Part shown: piece by piece, positions 59,365 to 64,000 of the stretch
Position numbering within the stretch: position 1 is the stretch's first letter
Layout of the letters: every line of letters starts with the position of its first letter
Assembly (NCBI RefSeq): GCF_003937825.1
Contig: NZ_RSFW01000002.1
Span: 1 to 64,000, forward strand
Source of the DNA: Mesobacillus subterraneus
GTDB lineage: Bacteria; Bacillota; Bacilli; Bacillales; Cytobacillaceae
Direction of reading: 5' to 3'
Length of the DNA stretch: 64,000 nt
Translations under genes and position numbers: made by a program
The notes under the pieces: model-generated
What the model saw: only the letters and a program-made list of their open reading frames with translations
The model's database searches: none
Told to the model about the DNA's origin: nothing

Positions 59365-59588
59365 TTCCGTTCCTCCTTGTAAGGAGTTGATTATATTATA
59401 TGGAGTTGCAGCCTGAACTTCCTCAGAAAATGTTGGACGTCCTTGTTTTCAGGGCTTTTCAAGATTTACCTGTATAATCTCGCACCATGGCGGAAGCGGA
59501 AACAGGTTGGATTTTCCTTTGCGGATTCCATACATAATGGAAAAAAGGAGAAGAAAACTAATAAAAACTGTAAAAAGGAGTGTTTTTA

Positions 59589-59912
59589 TTGAAAAAATAT
59601 GTAGCATCGATATTGGTACTGTTCATACTTCTAATGGGAGTCCTCAGCCTGGACACAAATGCACAAAGACCGGATTATGAGAAATACGGACGGATTGCGA
59701 CCGGTGTCATCAAGGAGGATTATCCTGGTGAAGAAATTCGTGATTATCAATATATGGGCAGAAAACAGCTGAGCAATGATCAGGTTCTGGATTCTTTCCA
59801 GTACAAAGTAAGCGTCAATGGCAAGCCTGTTTTAGCTACGGTACAGATCACCCATCATTTGAAGAACAACAGGCTCGTAAGTCTCTCCGTTACAGAACAG
59901 CCACAGCAGTAA
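59589..59912 (+). CDS. yhdC: secreted YhdC-like protein (DUF3889)
   Basis: The 107-residue protein has a signal peptide (KKYVASILVLFILLMGVLS, cleavage near DTNAQR) and a small DUF3889-like domain with YEKYGRIA and VIKEDYPGEEIRDYQYMGR (core DYPGEEIRDY). Function unknown; exported. The TTG at 59589 lies nine bases after AAAGGAG; an in-frame GTG at 59580 directly abuts that site. Position just before spoVR agrees with the B. subtilis region. Confidence 0.78.
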   Translation: MKKYVASILVLFILLMGVLSLDTNAQRPDYEKYGRIATGVIKEDYPGEEIRDYQYMGRKQLSNDQVLDSFQYKVSVNGKPVLATVQITHHLKNNRLVSLSVTEQPQQ

Positions 59913-59926
59913 AGTTCAGAACCCGT

Positions 59927-59955
59927 TCATCTTTCTCCCTTTTTTCTCATACATT
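59927..59955 (+). promoter_or_regulatory. SigE-type promoter of spoVR
   Basis: TCATCTT (59927-59933), 14-base spacer, CATACATT (59948-59955). The -10 box is a full match to the sigma-E pattern CATACA-T and the -35 box misses one base. Spacing equals that of the prkA promoter. The transcript would start near 59962, 19 bases before the gene. Confidence 0.75.
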
Positions 59956-59980
59956 GTGGTAAGAGGTGAAAGGGGGAGAG

Positions 59981-61393
59981 ATGGTGTCGGAAGAACAGAA
60001 ATCACTTGAATATGCCATTTCTGAAATTACCGAAATCGCGAAAGGGTTTGGGCTCGACTTTTATCCAATGCGCTATGAGATTTGTCCGGCCGAAATCATT
60101 TATACATTTGGTGCCTACGGGATGCCAACAAGATTCTCACATTGGAGCTTTGGAAAACAATTTCATAAAATGAAGCTGCACTACGACTTAGGCCTATCTA
60201 AAATTTATGAGCTCGTCATTAACTCAAATCCATGCTATGCCTTCCTGCTTGATTCCAACTCACTCATACAGAACAAGTTGATCGTAGCCCACGTGCTTGC
60301 CCACTGTGATTTTTTCAAGAATAATGTCCGGTTCCAGAATACAAAGCGGGATATGGTAGAAAGCATGGCAGCTACTGCTGAAAGGATCCGCAAGTATGAA
60401 ATTGAGCATGGAAAGCAGGCAGTCGAATCCTTCCTGGATGCTGTACTGGCTATTGAGGAACATATTGACCCTTCGCTTATGAGACCAAAGCTTGCATGGT
60501 CAATCGAAGATGATGTGGATGACGATGATGAACGTGCGGTTTCTACACCATATGATGACCTATGGGGTCTTGATTCCAAAAAGCAGGAATCGAACGAAAC
60601 GAAAAAGCGGAAAAAGTTCCCGCCACGCCCTGAAAAGGACTTATTATTATTCATTGAGAGCTACAGCCGGGAACTGGCTGATTGGCAAAGAGACATCCTG
60701 ACGATGATGCGCGAAGAAATGCTGTACTTCTGGCCACAGCTGGAAACGAAAATCATGAACGAAGGCTGGGCTTCCTACTGGCATCAGAGAATTCTCAGGG
60801 AAATGGACCTGACCAGCGGTGAAGCGATCGAGTTTGCAAAGCTTAATGCGGGCGTTGTCCAGCCATCCAAGACAGGAATCAATCCATATTATCTGGGGAT
60901 CAAGATTTTTGAAGATATCGAAGAGCGGTATAACAGCCCAACTGAAGAAATGAAGCGGCGCGGGGTGAAACCCGGCTCCGGGCGTGAAAAGATGTTCGAG
61001 GTCCGCGAGATCGAGTCAGACATTTCCTTCTTACGCAATTACCTGACGAAGGACCTGGTCATGCGGGAAGACATGTATTTATTCCAGAAGCAAGGAAGGG
61101 AATATAAAGTAGTCGACAAAGCGTGGGAGCAGGTCCGCGACCAGCTCGTCAGCATGAGGGTCAACGGAGGCTTCCCATATTTGATGGTGACAGACGGTGA
61201 CTATCTCAAGAATGGCGAATTGTATATTACCCATAGCTTTGAAGGTATTGAATTGGATATCAAATACCTGGAAAAGGTATTGCCTTATATTCATCAGCTC
61301 TGGGGACGCAAATGCCATATCGAAACGACTGTAGAAGGCAGGGCCATGCTGTACACATACGACGGCAAAGGAATTCATCGCAAATATTTATAA
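59981..61393 (+). CDS. spoVR: SpoVR family protein
   Basis: The 470-residue protein is a close match to B. subtilis SpoVR, needed for normal spore cortex. Conserved blocks include [20 protein letters not shown]-like [32 protein letters not shown] and [10 protein letters not shown]. The ATG at 59981 aligns with the start of the B. subtilis protein; AGAGGTGAAAGGGGGAG precedes it. SpoVR, YhbH and PrkA form a widely conserved trio; here spoVR is 50 kb from the other two but under the same type of promoter. Confidence 0.95.
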   Translation: MVSEEQKSLEYAISEITEIAKGFGLDFYPMRYEICPAEIIYTFGAYGMPTRFSHWSFGKQFHKMKLHYDLGLSKIYELVINSNPCYAFLLDSNSLIQNKLIVAHVLAHCDFFKNNVRFQNTKRDMVESMAATAERIRKYEIEHGKQAVESFLDAVLAIEEHIDPSLMRPKLAWSIEDDVDDDDERAVSTPYDDLWGLDSKKQESNETKKRKKFPPRPEKDLLLFIESYSRELADWQRDILTMMREEMLYFWPQLETKIMNEGWASYWHQRILREMDLTSGEAIEFAKLNAGVVQPSKTGINPYYLGIKIFEDIEERYNSPTEEMKRRGVKPGSGREKMFEVREIESDISFLRNYLTKDLVMREDMYLFQKQGREYKVVDKAWEQVRDQLVSMRVNGGFPYLMVTDGDYLKNGELYITHSFEGIELDIKYLEKVLPYIHQLWGRKCHIETTVEGRAMLYTYDGKGIHRKYL

Positions 61394-61399
61394 GGTATA

Positions 61400-61428
61400 A
61401 AACCGCTGATCATTCCAGCGGTTTTTTT
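61400..61428 (+). terminator. terminator of spoVR
   Basis: AAACCGCTG and CAGCGGTTT form a 9-bp stem around ATCATTC, followed by TTTT. Confidence 0.92.
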
Positions 61429-61478
61429 CTGGTTTGGATCCTTTAGGTACAGGGGCACTGAGGCTGTGGTGAATTTAC

Positions 61479-61895
61479 TTCGGACAAAATGAACGAAAGA
61501 TTCTTCAGAAATGTCCGAAGTTGTGGTGACTTCGGACAAAATAAGCGGCGAATCTTTTAGAAATGTCCGAAGCTGAGGTGACTTCGGACAAAATGAGCGG
61601 CGAATCTTTTAGAAATGTCCGAAGTTGAGGTGACTTCGGACAAAATAAGCGGCGGATCCTTTGAAAATGTCCGAAGTTGTAGTGACTTCAGACAAAATGA
61701 GCGGTGATTCCATCAGAAATGTCCGAAGCTGTGGTGACTTCGGACAAAATAAGCGAGAGATCCATCAGAAATGTCCGAAGTTGAAGTGACTTCGGACAAA
61801 ATGAGCGAGAGATCCTCCAGAAATGTCCGAAGCTGTGGTAACTTCGGACAAAATAAGCGGTAGTTCCTTCAGAAATGTCCGAACCCAGTTGGACT
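61479..61895. repeat. 52-bp tandem array with hairpin cores (array 2)
   Basis: Eight units start ATGTCCGAA at 61511, 61563, 61615, 61667, 61719, 61771, 61823 and 61875, all exactly 52 bases apart. The core is TGTCCGAAGT - 7 bases - ACTTCGGACA, and the linker reads AAAATRAGCGGYGAATCTTT or close to it. The last unit is cut short. Core and period equal those of the array at 12627-12920. It fills most of the gap between spoVR and czcD; 61900-62010 is AT-rich with nothing I can name. Confidence 0.96.
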
Positions 61896-62011
61896 CCTAT
61901 TTAACATCACTGCTAATTAAATTGTCTTAGGTTTTAACCCATTTTTTATTGTGTAAAAACCATAATAATAAGGTATTTAAAATATGGACAACCATGTCGT
62001 GTAAATAAAGA

Positions 62012-62065
62012 TTGAACCATTTTAGCAATTGATTCATAATGATATATATGAACATATATTCATAT
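62012..62065 (+). promoter_or_regulatory. czcD promoter with CzrA operator
   Basis: TTGAAC (62012-62017), 17 bases, CATAAT (62035-62040) form a SigA promoter. The near-perfect palindrome ATATGAACATATATTCATAT (62046-62065) covers the transcription start and matches the operators of CzrA/SmtB-type repressors. Metal-bound CzrA would release it. Confidence 0.85.
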
Positions 62066-62089
62066 AAAAAAGAAAGTGAGGCGAATACA

Positions 62090-63019
62090 TTGGGCCATCA
62101 TCACTCACATGGTCACGGCCATTCCCATGGACATGGTCACAGCCACACAAGCAATAAAAAGGCACTATTCTGGTCTTTCCTGTTAATTTCTACCTTCATG
62201 GTCGTTGAAGTGATTGGAGGGATTATGACTAATAGCCTTGCGCTGCTCTCCGATGCGGGACATATGCTAAGCGATGCTGCAGCTTTGGGCTTGAGCCTTT
62301 TCGCGATGAAGCTCGGGGAACGGAAAGCTACCCATTCTAAAACTTTCGGATACAAGCGTTTTGAAATCATTGCTGCTGCGTTGAACGGACTGACATTGAT
62401 TGTTATTTCTATTTATATCTTTGTAGAGGCATACCACCGGTTCAATGATCCACCGGAGGTGCAGAGCCTTGGAATGCTGACTATTTCAGTGATCGGCTTG
62501 ATCGTGAACATCATTGCTGCCTGGATTCTAATGCGCGGTGACAAAGATGAAAATCTAAATGTAAGAAGCGCTTTTTTACATGTATTGGGTGACATGCTTG
62601 GCTCAGTTGGAGCAATTACGGCCGCCTTGCTCATCTATTTCTTCGACTGGGGCCTTGCGGATCCGATTGCGAGTGTTGCAGTGGCCATCTTGATCATCAT
62701 CAGCGGCTGGAGGGTGACGAAGGACGCTTTCCACGTATTGATGGAGGGCTCACCTGAACAGATAAAAGTGGATGAAGTGAAGGATGCCATCATGGAAATT
62801 CCTGAGGTGAAAGACGTTCATGATGTTCATGTCTGGTCCATCACATCTGGAGTCTTCATGCTGAGCGGGCATATTGCCGTAGAAGGGGAAGGAGCGCATG
62901 ACCGCGTACTCCAAAGAGCGCAAAAGCTCCTGCATGACCGCTTTGGGATCGACCACAGCACCCTTCAGGTTGAAGGTGTGGAGCATGGATGCCCTTGTGC
63001 CCATGGGCCATGTAATTAG
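62090..63019 (+). CDS. czcD: CDF zinc/cobalt/cadmium efflux protein CzcD
   Basis: The 309-residue cation diffusion facilitator has a His-rich start (HHHSHGHGHSHGHGHSH), six membrane helices and a C-terminal metal-binding domain (VHDVHVWSITSG). The transport site residues lie in LLSDAGHMLSDA and FLHVLGDMLGS. It exports divalent metal in exchange for protons. The TTG at 62090 follows AAAGTGAGG; an upstream ATG (62039) lies ahead of the transcription start. Confidence 0.93.
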   Translation: MGHHHSHGHGHSHGHGHSHTSNKKALFWSFLLISTFMVVEVIGGIMTNSLALLSDAGHMLSDAAALGLSLFAMKLGERKATHSKTFGYKRFEIIAAALNGLTLIVISIYIFVEAYHRFNDPPEVQSLGMLTISVIGLIVNIIAAWILMRGDKDENLNVRSAFLHVLGDMLGSVGAITAALLIYFFDWGLADPIASVAVAILIIISGWRVTKDAFHVLMEGSPEQIKVDEVKDAIMEIPEVKDVHDVHVWSITSGVFMLSGHIAVEGEGAHDRVLQRAQKLLHDRFGIDHSTLQVEGVEHGCPCAHGPCN

Positions 63020-63040
63020 CGGTTCTAATATGCAAAGTTA

Positions 63041-63069
63041 AATGCCAGCCGTCAATGATGGCTGGCATG
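63041..63069. terminator. hairpin between czcD and czrA
   Basis: ATGCCAGCC and GGCTGGCAT form a 9-bp stem between convergent genes. T-runs are weak on both strands. Confidence 0.6.
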
Positions 63070-63372
63070 TTCTATGCTTTGTTTTAACAGGTCGATGACA
63101 TGTTCATCGTCATGTGTGTAAAAAAGTGTAGTGCCTTCACGCCTGAATTTTACCAGCCGCAGGTTTTTCAGAAATCGAAGCTGGTGTGAGACCGTGGACT
63201 GCAGCAAGGAGAGCTTCTCTGCGATTTCGTTTACCGAATGCTCTCCATGGAAAAGCAAATGAAGAATCCTTAATCGTGTCGGATCCGAAAGGGCTTTAAA
63301 AGTCTGTGAAACAATAAATAGCGTCTCTTCATCCAGCTCCAGATTTGGAGTGTTTTTTTTCTTATCATCCAA
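63052..63372 (-). CDS. czrA: ArsR/SmtB-family metal-sensing repressor CzrA
   Basis: The 106-residue winged-helix repressor closely resembles B. subtilis Czr[44 protein letters not shown] (DNA-binding helix, core [10 protein letters not shown]) and a C-terminal alpha-5 metal site, DEH followed by ten residues and HASH, which binds zinc or cobalt. The TTG at 63372 lies nine bases after GGGAGG; no plausible ATG exists in between. It faces czcD and should repress it. Confidence 0.92.
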   Translation of the reverse strand: MDDKKKNTPNLELDEETLFIVSQTFKALSDPTRLRILHLLFHGEHSVNEIAEKLSLLQSTVSHQLRFLKNLRLVKFRREGTTLFYTHDDEHVIDLLKQSIEHASHH

Positions 63373-63415
63373 CTTGATCAGCCTCCCGATACTATTATAA
63401 CGTAACAGGAGAAAA

Positions 63416-63453
63416 GAAAAATCAAGGCTTTGGAAACTGCCTTGATTTTTTTC
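63416..63453 (-). terminator. terminator of the DUF421 gene
   Basis: On the minus strand AAAATCAAGGC and GCCTTGATTTT form an 11-bp stem around AGTTTCCAAA, with T residues after. Confidence 0.9.
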
Positions 63454-63470
63454 ATAGATTGAATTGCTGG

Positions 63471-64000
63471 TTATGAAGAATGCATTTGCTGGACATACAA
63501 TCCATCCGCCTCTGACCATTCAGCATAATAGATGGAGGAAACATCTTTGTGTCCTTCTTCAGCTAACTTTTCCATCAGCCATTCTTGATTTTCCCCGATA
63601 TTCTCCAAACCTTTATGCGAAATCTCACCCTCATCCACCACGCATTCAGGTATATCAGTGGATGGTGCTTTTACATGCAATCCCGCATAGGTCGTTGCCT
63701 GTGCTTCTGGCTTGAGAAGGACGCTGATGTCACCGCTTGTTTCAAGTATCACATCCTTGACCTCCTTCATCGAAAAGACACCTTTTAGCCTTAAGAGGGA
63801 CTTTAACTGCTCCATTTCGAGCTCCGCTTTTTCGAGGTTTTGAATCAGTACCTCCCCATTCTTCACAATTGGCTCGGCTCTTCCTTTTAAAATAGGTCGG
63901 AGCTTGTCTGACTTCTGGGTTGCTTTTTCTACAATAAATATTAATATACCCCATACAGCAATACCGAAAAGCATTTCCCAAATGGTAGACGGAGATTTCT
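63471..64000 (-). CDS. DUF421 (YetF-like) membrane protein, C-terminal part
   Basis: The frame is open to the right edge of the window, so the start is missing. The visible 176 residues begin with a membrane helix ([16 protein letters not shown]), then [17 protein letters not shown], the typical YetF/YdfS cytoplasmic domain with the [25 protein letters not shown] helix region. Function unknown; B. subtilis members localise to the spore or cell membrane. Ends in a clear terminator. Confidence 0.85.
   Translation of the reverse strand, partial: KSPSTIWEMLFGIAVWGILIFIVEKATQKSDKLRPILKGRAEPIVKNGEVLIQNLEKAELEMEQLKSLLRLKGVFSMKEVKDVILETSGDISVLLKPEAQATTYAGLHVKAPSTDIPECVVDEGEISHKGLENIGENQEWLMEKLAEEGHKDVSSIYYAEWSEADGLYVQQMHSS

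Noticed and set aside
61479-61895. CRISPR array
   Set aside because: Units are similar along their whole 52 bases and there are no unique spacers or cas genes.

Overview
The window is a chromosomal segment of a spore-forming, low-GC Gram-positive bacterium of the family Bacillaceae. The evidence is SigE-type promoters, spore genes (prkA, yhbH, spoVR, two sspH genes, a KinB-like kinase), AGGAGG ribosome binding sites, frequent GTG/TTG starts, and two blocks of Bacillus subtilis synteny: queG-yhbB-trmL ... prkA-yhbH near the left end, and yhcT-yhcU ... yhcX-pgcA ... yhcY-yhcZ-yhdB-yhdC-spoVR near the right end. No phage, integrase, insertion sequence or CRISPR array was seen.

Layout. 1-1890: end of an rRNA operon (23S tail, 5S) and 15 tRNA genes ending in a strong terminator. 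1900-10230: housekeeping and sporulation genes. 10360-12460: two leftward genes (FAD oxidoreductase, C39-like peptidase), then a 52-bp repeat array. 13080-17235: a glycine betaine transporter and a deoxynucleoside locus in which deoR is frameshifted and nupC has an in-frame amber codon. 17330-25000: oxidoreductases, a DegV protein and a purine permease under a guanine riboswitch. 25240-29120: a 2-oxoacid:ferredoxin oxidoreductase operon led by a ParA/MinD-like ATPase. 29160-32020: DNA repair, HAD phosphatase, SspH and a KinB-like kinase.

32387-40489 holds the most system-like unit. An HPt-REC-GGDEF-REC protein, a HEAT-repeat membrane protein, a processive family 2 glycosyltransferase and an unknown anchored protein overlap or abut one another. 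A response regulator and a multi-domain sensor kinase follow. I read this as a signal-controlled, probably c-di-GMP-linked, exopolysaccharide system. Directly downstream is a short glutaredoxin gene (40622-40900) in which the first Cys of the CxxC motif is an in-frame UGA, followed at the right distance by an 8-bp hairpin with G first in its loop. This makes it a strong candidate selenoprotein.

40900-43300: two 21-bp-period repeat arrays flank the cystine transporter gene tcyP. 43340-51730: a second purine permease with PurR-like sites, a dihydroorotate-dehydrogenase-like domain fused to a membrane domain, a second sspH, aldo-keto reductase ytbE, a GlsB-type membrane protein and yhcT/yhcU. 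51765-61393: a thiol-oxidase pair and the yhcX-to-spoVR block. A second 52-bp array (61475-61890) precedes the czcD/czrA metal-efflux pair, and the window ends inside a DUF421 gene. All functions are read from sequence and memory of families; no database search was run.
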